DNA from: Oceanitalea stevensii
GTDB lineage: Bacteria; Actinomycetota; Actinomycetes; Actinomycetales; Actinomycetaceae
Direction: 5' to 3'
NCBI RefSeq assembly: GCF_014837105.1
Contig: NZ_JACSPO010000013.1
Location: forward strand, 1-64,000
DNA: 64,000 nucleotides
Shown here: positions 34,265 to 42,937 of the stretch, in pieces
How positions within the stretch are numbered: the stretch's first letter is position 1
Layout of the letters: every line of letters begins with the position of its first letter
Program-made: the position numbers and the translations under genes
Notes under the pieces: generated by a model
Databases searched by the model: none
Told to the model about the DNA's origin: nothing
Seen by the model: the letters and a program-made list of their open reading frames with translations, nothing else

Positions 34265-36465
34265 GCGCCCGGGCCCACCAGCGCGTGCCCGTGGTCCAGC
34301 AGTACGCGCAGAGCGAGTGCGGACTGTGCTGCGCGGCGATGATCCTCGGGGCGTGGGGGCGCCGCGCCGCCATCCGAAACCTGCGGTCGGAGGTCGACCC
34401 CGGCCGCGACGGCCTCTCGCTGCGCGACATCGCCGAGATCCTCCGCGGGCGGGGGATGCAGGTCTCCTTCTTCCGCGCCAACGTCGCCGGCCTGTCCCGC
34501 ATCGACACCCCCGTCATCGCGCACTGGAACGGCAACCACGTCGTCGTCGTCGAGAAGGTCACCCCGCGTGGCGCGTGGATCGTCGATCCAGCGTCCGGAC
34601 GGCGGCGGGTGGGCCTGGAGGAGCTCGAGCGCTCCTTCTCCGAGCTCGTCCTCGTGTGCACCCCCACCGCGGACTTCGAGCGCGGCACCGAGGACTCGCG
34701 CTCGGTGTGGCGCGAGGTCGTCGGCGCGGTGCGCTCGGGCACGGGGCGCCCGATGCTCGCCGCCGGCGCCCTCTCGCTCGTCCTCTACTCGGTGGTGCTG
34801 GCCGTCCCCATGGCCACCGAACGCCTCGTCAACGGGGCGGGGACCGAGCTGCTCACCGCCCCGGCGTCGGCCCAGGTCCTCCTCCTGTCGGTCCCGGTGC
34901 TCGGCTACGTCCTCATCGCCGCGGTGCGGTCCAAGATCCTCGCCGCCCTCGTCGCGACCGTCGGGTCCTCCCTCATGTCCGCGACCTTCGGGCGGCTCAT
35001 CACGCTGCCCTACCGGTACTTCGCCACGCGGTCCCAGGGCGAGCTCATGATGCGCCTCAGCAGCGTCTCCCAGATCCGGGACATGCTCTCCAACCAGGTC
35101 ACCGCCGCCCTCCTCGACGCCGGCACGCTCGTCGTCGCCCTCCTCTACGTCACCCAGAGCTCCGCGGGGCTCGGCGCGGTGACGATCGCCCTCATCGGCG
35201 TCGTCGTCCTCGTCAACACCCTCACGTGGGGCCGGCTGCGCCGCCGCACCGACCAGGAGATCACCGCCCTCGCGGAGGCCTCGGGCGTGCAGATGGAGGC
35301 GGTGTCCTCGGTCGCGGCCATCAAGACCTCGGGCATGGGTGAGCGCTTCTACGCGAACTGGCGCCTGCGGTACGCGGCAGCCGTCCACCACGGACGGCGG
35401 CGCATGGAGCTGCAGGGCTACGTCTCCGCGCTCGTCTCCGGGGTCCAGATCTTCGGGCCCTTCGTCATCCTCGTCGTCGGGCTCAACATGGTGCTCTCCG
35501 GGCACGCCGACCTCGGCGCCGTCATCGCGAGCCAGGCCCTGGCCGCCACCGCCCTGGGCACGACGACGTCCCTCACCTCGACCGTGGGGCAGTTCGTCCA
35601 GGCGCAGGCGCAGGTCCAGCGGATGGGCGACATCCTCCTCCAGCCGTCCGAGGAGACGGTCTTCGGCACGGCCGCCCACGAGCCGCGCGGCGCCATCGCC
35701 GCGGAGGAGCTCACCTTCTCCTACCCGGGGGCGGGACGGCCGGCGCTCCAGGGCGTCACCTTCCGCGCCGAGCCCGGCGAGCGCGTGGCGGTCGTCGGGA
35801 GCACCGGCTCGGGGAAGTCGACCCTCGCCAAGGTGCTCGTGGGGCTGTACCCCGCGTCGTCGGGGACGATCCGGCTCGACGGCCGGCCGATCGGCACCGT
35901 CCGCGAGGCCGACTTCCGCGACGGCGTCGCCTACGTGCCGCAGGACGTCGTGCTGAGCAACCGGAGCATCGCGGCGAACATCGACTTCTCCGCCGGGGAG
36001 CCGGACATGGAGCGGGTGCGCGAGGCAGCCGCCCAGGCGCACGTCCTGGACGCGGTGCTCGCGATGCCGCTGGGCTTCGACACCGAGATCCGCGAGATGG
36101 GCGCCAACGTCTCCGGCGGGCAGCGCCAACGGATCGCGCTGGCCCGCGCACTGGCGCGCCGGCCGCGGGTCCTCGTCATGGACGAGGCGACCTCGGCCCT
36201 GGACAACGCCACGGAGAACCAGGTGGCGCGGTCGCTGCGGGAGCTGCGGTGCACCCAGATCATCATCGCCCACCGCCTCTCGACGATCCGCGACGCCGAC
36301 AGGGTCGTCGTCATGGACGACGGACGCGTCGTCCAGACGGGCACCCCCCGCGAGCTCGCCGCCGTGGACGGCCCCTACCGGCGCCTGGTCGAGTCCGGTG
36401 CCGACGAGGACCGGACATCCGGACTAGACGAATGGCTCTCACCGTCGCGCCCCGATGCTTCCTAG
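34261..36465 (+). CDS. lanT: Peptidase-ABC lantibiotic exporter LanT
   Basis: 734 aa bifunctional transporter. The C39 peptidase (about 10-140) has catalytic C20 (SECGLCC), H93 (NGNHVVVV) and D109 (DPASG). Six membrane helices (about 165-440) follow. The ATPase has Walker A GSTGSGKSTL, signature SGGQRQRIALARAL, Walker B LVMDEATSALD and an H-loop (IAHRLS). It should cut both leaders at the Gly-based site while exporting the peptides. The GTG at 34261 overlaps the lanM2 stop (GTGA); a longer frame upstream is only read-through of lanM2 sequence in another frame. Confidence 0.95.
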   Translation: MSARAHQRVPVVQQYAQSECGLCCAAMILGAWGRRAAIRNLRSEVDPGRDGLSLRDIAEILRGRGMQVSFFRANVAGLSRIDTPVIAHWNGNHVVVVEKVTPRGAWIVDPASGRRRVGLEELERSFSELVLVCTPTADFERGTEDSRSVWREVVGAVRSGTGRPMLAAGALSLVLYSVVLAVPMATERLVNGAGTELLTAPASAQVLLLSVPVLGYVLIAAVRSKILAALVATVGSSLMSATFGRLITLPYRYFATRSQGELMMRLSSVSQIRDMLSNQVTAALLDAGTLVVALLYVTQSSAGLGAVTIALIGVVVLVNTLTWGRLRRRTDQEITALAEASGVQMEAVSSVAAIKTSGMGERFYANWRLRYAAAVHHGRRRMELQGYVSALVSGVQIFGPFVILVVGLNMVLSGHADLGAVIASQALAATALGTTTSLTSTVGQFVQAQAQVQRMGDILLQPSEETVFGTAAHEPRGAIAAEELTFSYPGAGRPALQGVTFRAEPGERVAVVGSTGSGKSTLAKVLVGLYPASSGTIRLDGRPIGTVREADFRDGVAYVPQDVVLSNRSIAANIDFSAGEPDMERVREAAAQAHVLDAVLAMPLGFDTEIREMGANVSGGQRQRIALARALARRPRVLVMDEATSALDNATENQVARSLRELRCTQIIIAHRLSTIRDADRVVVMDDGRVVQTGTPRELAAVDGPYRRLVESGADEDRTSGLDEWLSPSRPDAS

Positions 36466-36514
36466 CGTGGAGGAAGAGAGCCCTACCCACCCGGCCGACC
36501 ACGGAGACGAACCC

Positions 36515-37303
36515 ATGGACAGCACGACGAGCGCGACGAGCCGGCACGAGCCGACGCAGGCCACCGTGCCGGTGATCATGGCGCGCAAGCTCAGCCGCGA
36601 CTTCGGCGACGTGCGGGCGGTCGACGGGATCGACGTCGACGTCCACCGCGGACGGATCGTCGGCGTCCTCGGCCCCAACGGCTCGGGCAAGTCGACGACG
36701 CTGCGGATGCTGCTCGGCCTGCTCGAGCCGAGCTCCGGCGGCGTGACGATCCACGGCGTGCCCTACGCGGAGCTCGAGTCACCGCTGACGACCGTGGGCG
36801 CCTCGCTCGACGGCCAGGCCTTCGCGGCCTCACGTACCGGGCGCCAGCACCTGCGGTGCTGGGCCGGCCTGGCCGGAGCGTCCCCCGAGCGGGTGGAGGA
36901 GCTGCTCGAGCTCGTCGGCCTGTCCGGCGCAGCGGGACGCCGGGTCGGGACGTACTCGCTGGGGATGAAGCAGCGTCTGTCCCTGGCCACCGCGCTGCTC
37001 GGCGACCCGCAGATCCTCGTCCTCGACGAGCCGTCCAACGGGCTCGACCCCGAGGGCATCCTGTGGCTGCGCCGGACGCTGCGCGACCTCGCGCGCGAGG
37101 GCCGGACCGTCGTCGTCGCCTCCCACCTGCTCAGCGAGGCGCAACGGATGGTCGACGACGTCCTCCTCATCCGCGACGGTGTGGTGCTCTACCAGGGCGG
37201 TCTCGCCGAGCTGCTGGACTCGGTGCCCGCCCCCGAGGGCGGCGAGCGGGACCTCGAGCACGCCTACCTCGCCCTCACCCGGCAGCGGGAGGTGGCGGCA
37301 TGA
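36515..37303 (+). CDS. lanF: Lantibiotic immunity ABC transporter ATP-binding protein LanF
   Basis: 262 aa ABC ATPase of the LanF/bacteriocin-immunity type. Walker A is GPNGSGKSTTLRML, the signature YSLGMKQRLSLATAL, Walker B LVLDEPSNGLD, and the switch His is in ASHLLSEAQRM. Bacitracin-resistance-type pumps share this form. I chose the ATG at 36515 with GGAG 8 nt upstream; the first ATG of the open frame is 60 nt earlier and overlaps lanT. It overlaps lanE by 4 bp. Its job is probably to expel the mature peptides from the membrane for self-protection. Confidence 0.88.
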   Translation: MDSTTSATSRHEPTQATVPVIMARKLSRDFGDVRAVDGIDVDVHRGRIVGVLGPNGSGKSTTLRMLLGLLEPSSGGVTIHGVPYAELESPLTTVGASLDGQAFAASRTGRQHLRCWAGLAGASPERVEELLELVGLSGAAGRRVGTYSLGMKQRLSLATALLGDPQILVLDEPSNGLDPEGILWLRRTLRDLAREGRTVVVASHLLSEAQRMVDDVLLIRDGVVLYQGGLAELLDSVPAPEGGERDLEHAYLALTRQREVAA

Positions 37304-38076
37304 TGGTGGCGCAGCTGTCCTCGGAGCTCCGCAAGCTCACGACGACGTGGAGCTGGTGGGCCATCGGCGCCGCCATGGTCCTGTGCACCACCGCGCTCGT
37401 CGCGGTGCTCCTGCTGTCGGGACTCCACCTCGAGCAGTCCCCGCTCGACCTGTCGAGCGTCGCCGGGGTCAAGGCCGTGTACAGCCTCGGCGCGGGCATC
37501 ACCTACGTCTTCACCCTCGTGGCGGGGATCGTCGTCGTCACCGGGGAGTACCAGACGGGGACGATGGCCCAGACCCTGCTCGCCAACCCCGACCGCCGCG
37601 CGGTGTACCTGTCCAAGGTGCTCGCGGCGGCGCTGTCCGGACTGGTCTTCGGCGCCGCCACGCTCGCGGCGAGCGTGGGCACGACCGCCGCCCTCCTCGC
37701 CACGGAGGGACTGAGCCCGCACCTCGGGGAGTCGGCCGTGGCCCAGGGGCTCGGGGGGACCGTCGCCACCCTCACGCTGTGGGCGGTCATCGGCGCCGGC
37801 CTCGGTGCCCTCGTGCGCAACCAGCTCGTCGCCGTCGTCGCCGTCGTCGTCCTCAGCCAGGCCGTCGAGCCGATGCTCCGGATCGCCCTGCCCGGCGGGG
37901 CCGCCGACTACCTGCCCAGCAGCATCGCGGACGCCGCCAGCGGCGGCACGGTGATGTCGCTGGCGATGGGACGCAGCGCGCTGGAGCAGGGCACGGCGCT
38001 GATCCTCATGCTCGCCCTCACCGCTGCCGTCGCGCTCGTGGGGGCGCACCGCTTCCGCCGCTACCAGGTGACCTGA
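37300..38076 (+). CDS. lanE: Lantibiotic immunity ABC permease LanE
   Basis: 258 aa, ABC-2-type permease with about six membrane helices, no signal peptide. Recognisable is the ITYVFTLVAGIVVVTGEYQTGTMAQTLLANPDRR entry segment (broken as GIVVVTGEYQTG and MAQTLLANPDRR), as in ABC-2 permeases. It partners with LanF. No third LanG subunit is seen unless the small gene downstream substitutes. The tandem ATGATG start at 37300 overlaps lanF by 4 bp. Confidence 0.85.
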   Translation: MMVAQLSSELRKLTTTWSWWAIGAAMVLCTTALVAVLLLSGLHLEQSPLDLSSVAGVKAVYSLGAGITYVFTLVAGIVVVTGEYQTGTMAQTLLANPDRRAVYLSKVLAAALSGLVFGAATLAASVGTTAALLATEGLSPHLGESAVAQGLGGTVATLTLWAVIGAGLGALVRNQLVAVVAVVVLSQAVEPMLRIALPGGAADYLPSSIADAASGGTVMSLAMGRSALEQGTALILMLALTAAVALVGAHRFRRYQVT

Positions 38077-38115
38077 CCCGCCCGTCCGTCCGTCCGTCCG
38101 AGAAGAGGAACCGTC

Positions 38116-38310
38116 ATGAACCAGCAGGCCCGTCCCGGGGTGTCCGAGATCGTCACGTTCGCGGCCGCGGCGCTCTGCGCCGCCCTCGGCCTGTTCGTCT
38201 CGCCGCGGTACGGCGGGGCCACCTGGGTCGTCCTCGCCGTCGCCGCGCTGCTCGTGTGGCAGGGACTCGTGCTGCGCCGCCGCCGCACCGGGCCGGCGAG
38301 CCAGACCTAG
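38116..38310 (+). CDS. Small two-helix membrane protein, possible accessory immunity factor
   Basis: 64 aa with two hydrophobic helices (VTFAAAALCAALGLFV and ATWVVLAVAALLVW) and a basic C-terminal tail (RRRRTG). No family is recognised. The gene starts 39 bp after lanE, has GAGG upstream, and is on the same strand, so it is probably the last gene of the lantibiotic operon. Small membrane proteins often confer producer immunity (LanI-type), which is the main hypothesis, not a finding. Confidence 0.6.
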   Translation: MNQQARPGVSEIVTFAAAALCAALGLFVSPRYGGATWVVLAVAALLVWQGLVLRRRRTGPASQT

Positions 38311-38420
38311 CCGGCAACGCCGGCCGGCCCGGCGCGAGGCCCTCACGCGGTGACCGCCCGGTCCTGCTCGAGCGCGACCTCCAGCCGGGGAGGTGCACCC
38401 GGGTCGCCCGCGCCCGCCAC

Positions 38421-38426
38421 TACGGT
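38421..38426 (+). promoter_or_regulatory. -10 box of a leaderless promoter for the HdeD-lipase gene
   Basis: TACGGT ends 6 nt before the GTG at 38433. It supports that GTG as start and an independent transcript from the lantibiotic operon. Confidence 0.5.
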
Positions 38427-38432
38427 GGGGCG

Positions 38433-40163
38433 GTGAGCTCCCGCCCCGTCCTGCGACGTGCCGCCCGTGCCCTGGACCGGGTCCCGCGCTGGGGACGGCT
38501 CCTGCTCGCGGTCGCGGTCACCGCGCTCGGGGTCCTCACGGTGCTGCGGCCCACGTCCTCGCTCGGCGCCCTCGCGCTGCTGCTCGGCGCCGGGCTCGTC
38601 CTCCAGGGCGTCGTCGAGCTCGTCGGTGCCTCCCCGGGGGACCGGGCACGCGCTGCTGCGGCAGCCGGCGGCTGGGTCCTCGCGGGCGTCGTCGTGCTCC
38701 TCCTGCCCGGGCTCACGGTCCGGGTGCTCGCCGTCGTCGTCGCGGTCGCGCTCCTCGTCCACGGCGTGCTCCTCCTCGTCTCGGCGCTCCGGCGGGGCCG
38801 GGCGGGCGCCGACCGGCTCACCGACGGCGCCTTCGGTCTCGCGAGCGTCGTCCTCGGCCTCCTCGCCCTGCTCTGGCCGGACATCACCTCCCTGGCGACC
38901 GCCGTCGCCCTCGGTGCGCGGCTCGTCATGAGTGGCGTCGCGCTCGCCTGGTCGGGTACCCGGCGTGCGCCGCGCCGCCGGCCCCGGATGCGCGCCGTCG
39001 CGGCGCTCACCGCCGTGGCCGTCGCCGCGGGGGCCGCGCTCCTCAGCGGCACGCTCCGCGAGGGGTCGACGGTGACCGACGACTTCTACGCCGCCCCGCG
39101 CGACGTCCCCGACGAGCCCGGACGCCTCGTCCGGGCGGAGGACCTCACCCGGGACGTCCCGGAAGGGGCCCGTGGCTGGCGGGTGCTGTACACGACGACC
39201 CGCGGCGACGGGGAGCCGGCTCTCGCGAGCGGGCTGGTCGTCGTCCCGGAGGGTGAGGGGCCGTGGCCGGTGGTCGACTGGCACCACGGCACCACCGGCG
39301 TCGCCGAGCACTGTGCGCCGTCGCTGTCGGCCGAGCCCTTCGCGTCCGGCGCGCTGCTCGTCCTGCCCGAGGTCCTCGCCTCGGGGTGGGCGCTCGTCGC
39401 CACGGACTACATCGGGCTGGGCACCCGCGGGCCGCACCCCTACCTCGTCGGCCCGGACAGCGCCCACGCCGCCCTCGACGCGGTGCGCGCGGCCCGGGAG
39501 CTCGTCGACCTCGACGACCGCACCGTGGCGTGGGGACACTCCCAGGGAGGTGGTGCCGCCCTGTGGAGCGGCGTCCTCCAGGAGGAGTACGCGCCGGACG
39601 TCGAGCTGGCGGGCGTGGCCGCCCTGGCGCCGGCCAGCGACCTGCGCGGCCTCGTGGGAAGCCTCGAGGGTGTCACCGGGGGCAGCGTGCTCGCCTCGTA
39701 CGTCGCCGCGGCCTACGCCGCCGAGTACGACGACGTCACGTGGCGGCAGTACGTCCGCCCGGGCGCGGAACCCGTGCTGCGGCAGATGGCCGGGCGCTGC
39801 CTCGAGCCGCCGGGCGTGCTCGTCTCGGTCCTCACCGCCCTCGCGCTGGCCGGTGAGCCGACCCTGCTCGCCGCCGATCCCGCCTCCGGACCCTTCGGGG
39901 CACGCCTGGCGCAGAACGAGCCCCCGCCGCCGGCCGCGCCCGTGCTCCTCGCGCAGGGCGGGGCGGACACGCTCATCACGCCCGCCGTGCAGGACGGCTA
40001 CGTCGGGCGGCTGTGCGCGCGCGGCGCCACCGTGGACCACCGCACCTACGGCGGCCGCGACCACCTCTCGCTCGTGGCGGCGGACTCCCCTCTCGTCCCC
40101 GAGCTGCTCGCGTGGACGGCCGAGCGCTTCGCCGGCGCACCGGCCGCGCCCGGCTGCGACTGA
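38433..40163 (+). CDS. HdeD-like membrane domain fused to a secretory lipase (alpha/beta hydrolase)
   Basis: 576 aa. Residues about 20-165 contain five or six membrane helices in the HdeD/DUF308 pattern (LGLLALLWPDITSLATAVALGARLVMSGV is split here as LLALLWPDIT and GARLVMSGV). After a seventh helix (about 188-208) the outer part is a LIP-type secretory lipase: HHGTTG, nucleophile S370 in WGHSQGGG, an Asp in GGADTLITP and a His in GGRDHLSL. The lipase would be displayed outside, anchored by the helices. The substrate is unknown. Fusion of these two families in one chain is unusual. It is 123 bp after the last lantibiotic gene. Confidence 0.82.
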   Translation: MSSRPVLRRAARALDRVPRWGRLLLAVAVTALGVLTVLRPTSSLGALALLLGAGLVLQGVVELVGASPGDRARAAAAAGGWVLAGVVVLLLPGLTVRVLAVVVAVALLVHGVLLLVSALRRGRAGADRLTDGAFGLASVVLGLLALLWPDITSLATAVALGARLVMSGVALAWSGTRRAPRRRPRMRAVAALTAVAVAAGAALLSGTLREGSTVTDDFYAAPRDVPDEPGRLVRAEDLTRDVPEGARGWRVLYTTTRGDGEPALASGLVVVPEGEGPWPVVDWHHGTTGVAEHCAPSLSAEPFASGALLVLPEVLASGWALVATDYIGLGTRGPHPYLVGPDSAHAALDAVRAARELVDLDDRTVAWGHSQGGGAALWSGVLQEEYAPDVELAGVAALAPASDLRGLVGSLEGVTGGSVLASYVAAAYAAEYDDVTWRQYVRPGAEPVLRQMAGRCLEPPGVLVSVLTALALAGEPTLLAADPASGPFGARLAQNEPPPPAAPVLLAQGGADTLITPAVQDGYVGRLCARGATVDHRTYGGRDHLSLVAADSPLVPELLAWTAERFAGAPAAPGCD

Positions 40164-40195
40164 GGTACCGCTCCGGCGTTGCGGTGCGGGCCGGC

Positions 40196-40540
40196 TCAGC
40201 GCCCGGGCGGCCCGGTGGCGGCCCGGTTGTGCTCGAGGGCGACGTCGAGCCACGCCGCGAGACCGTCCCCCGACAGGGCGGTGGCCGCGACCTCGACCCA
40301 GCCCGGGCCCATGTCGCGGCCCGGCCCCATGACCGCCTGCGCCGCGCCGGGCCGGGAGAGGAGCTCCTCGTGGCGGTCGGCCGCGACGCGCACGAGCAGG
40401 CCGCCGTCCTTGAGCGCGCCGGCGAGGAGCTTGTCCCGCACGAGGAAGGACCGGGTGCCGAACATCGCGACCTCGCGGACCGGCTCCTCACCGGCCAGCA
40501 GGGCGCGCACGCGCTCGACCAGTTCGGCCTGTGCGGTCAT
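40196..40540 (-). CDS. TfoX N-terminal domain protein
   Basis: 114 aa. The fold matches the TfoX N-terminal family (MFGTRSFLVRDKLLAGALKDGGLLVRV; ending WVEVAATAL...WLDVAL). E. coli TfoX links to competence, but stand-alone N-terminal-domain proteins have no established function. GGAGG lies upstream of the ATG. It is on the reverse strand, downstream of tRNA-Ala and its hairpin, converging with the lipase gene (32 bp between stops). Confidence 0.8.
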   Translation of the reverse strand: MTAQAELVERVRALLAGEEPVREVAMFGTRSFLVRDKLLAGALKDGGLLVRVAADRHEELLSRPGAAQAVMGPGRDMGPGWVEVAATALSGDGLAAWLDVALEHNRAATGPPGR

Positions 40541-40627
40541 CGCGGGCTCCTCCTCCGGCGGGCGCGGTCGAGGACGAGTCTGCCAAGGACGCGCGGGGTG
40601 CGGAGCGGTTTGCGGTGCACAGACGCC

Positions 40628-40660
40628 AGAGGCGCGACACCCGATGGGTGCCGCGCCTCT
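40628..40660 (-). terminator. Terminator hairpin after tRNA-Ala
   Basis: AGAGGCGCG (40628-40636) pairs with CGCGCCTCT (40652-40660); inside, CACCC pairs with GGGTG around a GAT loop, with one A-C mismatch. It begins 10 nt past the tRNA 3' end on the reverse strand. Confidence 0.8.
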
Positions 40661-40669
40661 GACCAACTG

Positions 40670-40742
40670 TGGAGCTAGGGGGATTCGAACCCCCGACCTC
40701 TTCCATGCCATGGAAGCGCGCTACCAACTGCGCCATAGCCCC
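40670..40742 (-). tRNA. tRNA-Ala (GGC)
   Basis: The 73-nt cloverleaf begins GGGGCTA (reverse strand, 40742) and ends TAGCTCC plus discriminator A. The anticodon arm is CTTCC-ATGGCAT-GGAAG with anticodon GGC; the T arm is GGGGG-TTCGAAT-CCCCC. A G-U pair occurs in the acceptor stem. CCA is not encoded. Confidence 0.97.
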
Positions 40743-40816
40743 TTGCTGCGTCACCGAGTCTAGACGACGGCGGACCTCGCTGACCAATCGCCAGGCCGTG
40801 GTGCGCACCACACTGC

Positions 40817-41431
40817 TCAGGCGCTGAGGTTGTGCGCCGTCAGCCGCCAGCCGGGGCGCCGGCCGGGGTTCGGCGCGACGAGCGCCCAGGCGCAGTTGTC
40901 CAGGCCGCCGAGCCCGAACCAGGCCCCGGAGTCCAGGTCGAGCAGGTGCGTGAGCCCCAGGGTGATGGCCGCTCCGTGGGCGACGGCGACGAGCACGCCG
41001 TCGTCCTCGACCTCACCGGCCGTCTCGAGGAGCGCTGCGGCGACACGGCGCCCGACGTCCACGCGCGTGTCCGCCTCGATCCCCTCCGGCTCCTCCCCCT
41101 GCCGCCAGGCGCGGAAGGCGGTCGGCCAGCCCTCCCGGATCTCGGCCTGGGTCAGGCCCTCCCAGTAGCCGAAGGAGCGTTCGCGCAGCCGCGGCTCGGG
41201 CTCGACCGGCAGGCCGGTGAGCTCACCGAGGGGCGCCGCCGTCGCCAGCGCGCGCTGGAGGTCGGAGCTGATGATGCGCGTGGGCCCCAGCTCCGCGATC
41301 CGGGCGGCGGCGGCCTCGGCCTGGGCGGTGCCGGTCGCGTTGAGCGCGATGTCGGACTGGCCCTGCAGCCGCCCGGAGGCGTTGAAGTCGGTCTGCCCGT
41401 GCCGCCACAGGACGATGGTGCGGGCGGTCAT
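40817..41431 (-). CDS. Histidine phosphatase family protein (phosphoglycerate mutase-like)
   Basis: 204 aa cytosolic phosphatase. The RHGQTDFN motif (catalytic His) is at residues 10-17 and the second His is in VAVAHGAA, with Glu in RLRERSFGYWEG. The substrate is not clear; related actinobacterial enzymes act as glucosyl-3-phosphoglycerate phosphatases or mutase-like enzymes. The ATG overlaps the rsfS stop by 4 bp, a common pairing in actinobacteria. Confidence 0.9.
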   Translation of the reverse strand: MTARTIVLWRHGQTDFNASGRLQGQSDIALNATGTAQAEAAAARIAELGPTRIISSDLQRALATAAPLGELTGLPVEPEPRLRERSFGYWEGLTQAEIREGWPTAFRAWRQGEEPEGIEADTRVDVGRRVAAALLETAGEVEDDGVLVAVAHGAAITLGLTHLLDLDSGAWFGLGGLDNCAWALVAPNPGRRPGWRLTAHNLSA

Positions 41432-41829
41432 GCCGTGGCGCCGGCGTCGTCCTCCTCGGCAGGCCCGTGGAGGTCGGCGGGCAGCTCGATGACGGGGCAG
41501 TCCTTCCACAGGCGCTCGAGGGCGTAGAACTCACGGTCCTCGGTCTGCTGGACGTGGACGATGATGTCGCCGTAGTCGAGCAGCACCCAGTGGGCCTCGG
41601 TGACGCCCTCCTTGCGCATCGCCTTGGCGCCCTCGCCGTGCAGGGCCTCCTCGACGCCGTCGACGATGGCGCGGACCTGGCGGTCGGTGGCCCCCGACGC
41701 GACGACGAAGGCGTCGGTGAGCACGAGGCGCTCGCTCACGTCGAGCGCGACGATCTCCTCGGCCTTCTTCTCTGCGGCCGCGCGGGCGGCGACGACGGCA
41801 AGGTGGCGGGCTCTCTCGTCAGCTGGCAC
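41428..41829 (-). CDS. rsfS: Ribosomal silencing factor RsfS
   Basis: 133 aa. It binds ribosomal protein uL14 and blocks subunit joining under starvation. The family core is EIVALDVSERLVLTDAFVVAS (broken here as EIVALDVSE and LTDAFVVAS) and EAHWVLLDYGDIIVHV. The GTG start at 41829 has GAGGAG 4 nt before it; the reading frame of the preceding gene overlaps it by 11 bp. The C-terminal tail is acidic. Confidence 0.95.
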   Translation of the reverse strand: MPADERARHLAVVAARAAAEKKAEEIVALDVSERLVLTDAFVVASGATDRQVRAIVDGVEEALHGEGAKAMRKEGVTEAHWVLLDYGDIIVHVQQTEDREFYALERLWKDCPVIELPADLHGPAEEDDAGATA

Positions 41830-42937
41830 TGGACTCCTCGGGTTGTGTGGTGGTGATGGTGGTGGTCAAGGCGTCGGCCGAGCCGGCGAAGGCGTCGGTG
41901 GCGAGCAGCCAGATGAGCGCGCCGATGATGGCGGCGACGAGCACGAGGACGGCGACCTTGATGACGGTCACCGCGGGGTTGTGCTCCTGGGGCGCCCGCG
42001 TCGCGGGAGTGGGCTGGGGGTCGGGCTCGGGCGCCGGGTCGCCGTCGCGCAGCGAGCGGCGCGAGGGCGCGGTGCCGGCGGCGGCGTCGGGGCTGGCGCC
42101 GGAGACGGCGTCGATGGCCACCCACCGGGGCCGCAGCGGGACGTCGTCCTCGGCCTCCTCGGCGCTCTCCGCCGTGACGGGCTCCGGCAGCGCGGCACGG
42201 GCGGCGCGGGCCGGCCCGTCGAGGTCGAGGGAGAAGGTGGCGCGCTCGGACCAGACCGCCGGGCCGGTGGCCGGCTCGGGGCCGGCCGGAGCAGCGGTGG
42301 GCTGGGAGCCGGGTGCGTCCGGGCGGACGACGGGCTGGATCCCGGTGAGCTGGCCGGTGGCGTCCAGCGCCCGGATGCCCTGGGCGGTGCTCGGGGTGCG
42401 GACGACCGGTCGCCGGCCGGTCGCGGTGCGCTCCTGGGGGCGCTCGGCGATGTCCGGCTCGGGCGCGCGCTCCCGCAGGGAGCGGCGGCTGGGGATCCGC
42501 GGCTGCTCGGAGCCGGCCCGCGCGCCGCTCGCGGAGGCGGCGGAGGCGGCCGACGGCGCGCCGGCCGGCGACGGCGCGGAGACCGCCGTCGTCCCGCTCG
42601 CCGGGGCGGAGGGTGCGCTCGGGGCGGACCCGGGCTCCGGCGTGGGGGCGGCGGACGTCGACGGCGCGGAACCGGCCGACGGCGCGGAGCCCGCCGACGG
42701 CGCCGACTCGGGGGTCGTCATCGGCGGCGGGACCGGGCGTTCGTGCTGCTGGCCGAGCGGCAGCTCGCCGGTGGCGATCGCCTCGAGGCGCGCGGCCTCC
42801 TCCGCCTGCTGCCAGCGCAGCTCACGGCGGGTCAGCGGCCGGTTGGCACCGGTCTGCTCGGCGGCGCGGGCGGCCGCGCGCTCGGCCTCCCGGCGACGGC
42901 GGCGCTCCCCCGCGGGACGGTCCGTCCCCTCAGTCAT
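41819..42937 (-). CDS. Unknown Ser/Pro/Ala-rich protein with C-terminal membrane anchor
   Basis: 372 aa, no recognised enzyme domain. It begins with a highly charged basic segment ([31 protein letters not shown]), has a long disordered region rich in Ser/Pro/Ala ([10 protein letters not shown] repeats, residues about 80-145), then two SRRSLR-type basic motifs, and a single membrane helix (about 325-348, [19 protein letters not shown]). The tail is Thr-rich. A type II topology with the charged part inside is likely. It sits between nadD and rsfS, overlapping both. The ATG at 42937 has AAGGAGG 8 nt upstream; the earlier in-frame GTG precedes that site, so I reject it. Confidence 0.75.
   Translation of the reverse strand: MTEGTDRPAGERRRRREAERAAARAAEQTGANRPLTRRELRWQQAEEAARLEAIATGELPLGQQHERPVPPPMTTPESAPSAGSAPSAGSAPSTSAAPTPEPGSAPSAPSAPASGTTAVSAPSPAGAPSAASAASASGARAGSEQPRIPSRRSLRERAPEPDIAERPQERTATGRRPVVRTPSTAQGIRALDATGQLTGIQPVVRPDAPGSQPTAAPAGPEPATGPAVWSERATFSLDLDGPARAARAALPEPVTAESAEEAEDDVPLRPRWVAIDAVSGASPDAAAGTAPSRRSLRDGDPAPEPDPQPTPATRAPQEHNPAVTVIKVAVLVLVAAIIGALIWLLATDAFAGSADALTTTITTTQPEESSAS

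Noticed and set aside
38076..38115. A lanG gene or LanI with a recognised family
   Set aside because: Only the 64-aa two-helix protein follows, and it does not match a family I know, so it is left as unknown.
37179..38432. Upstream extension of the HdeD-lipase gene through lanE
   Set aside because: The frame is open only because lanE lies in another frame there; the leaderless -10 box and GTG at 38433 give a clean membrane start.
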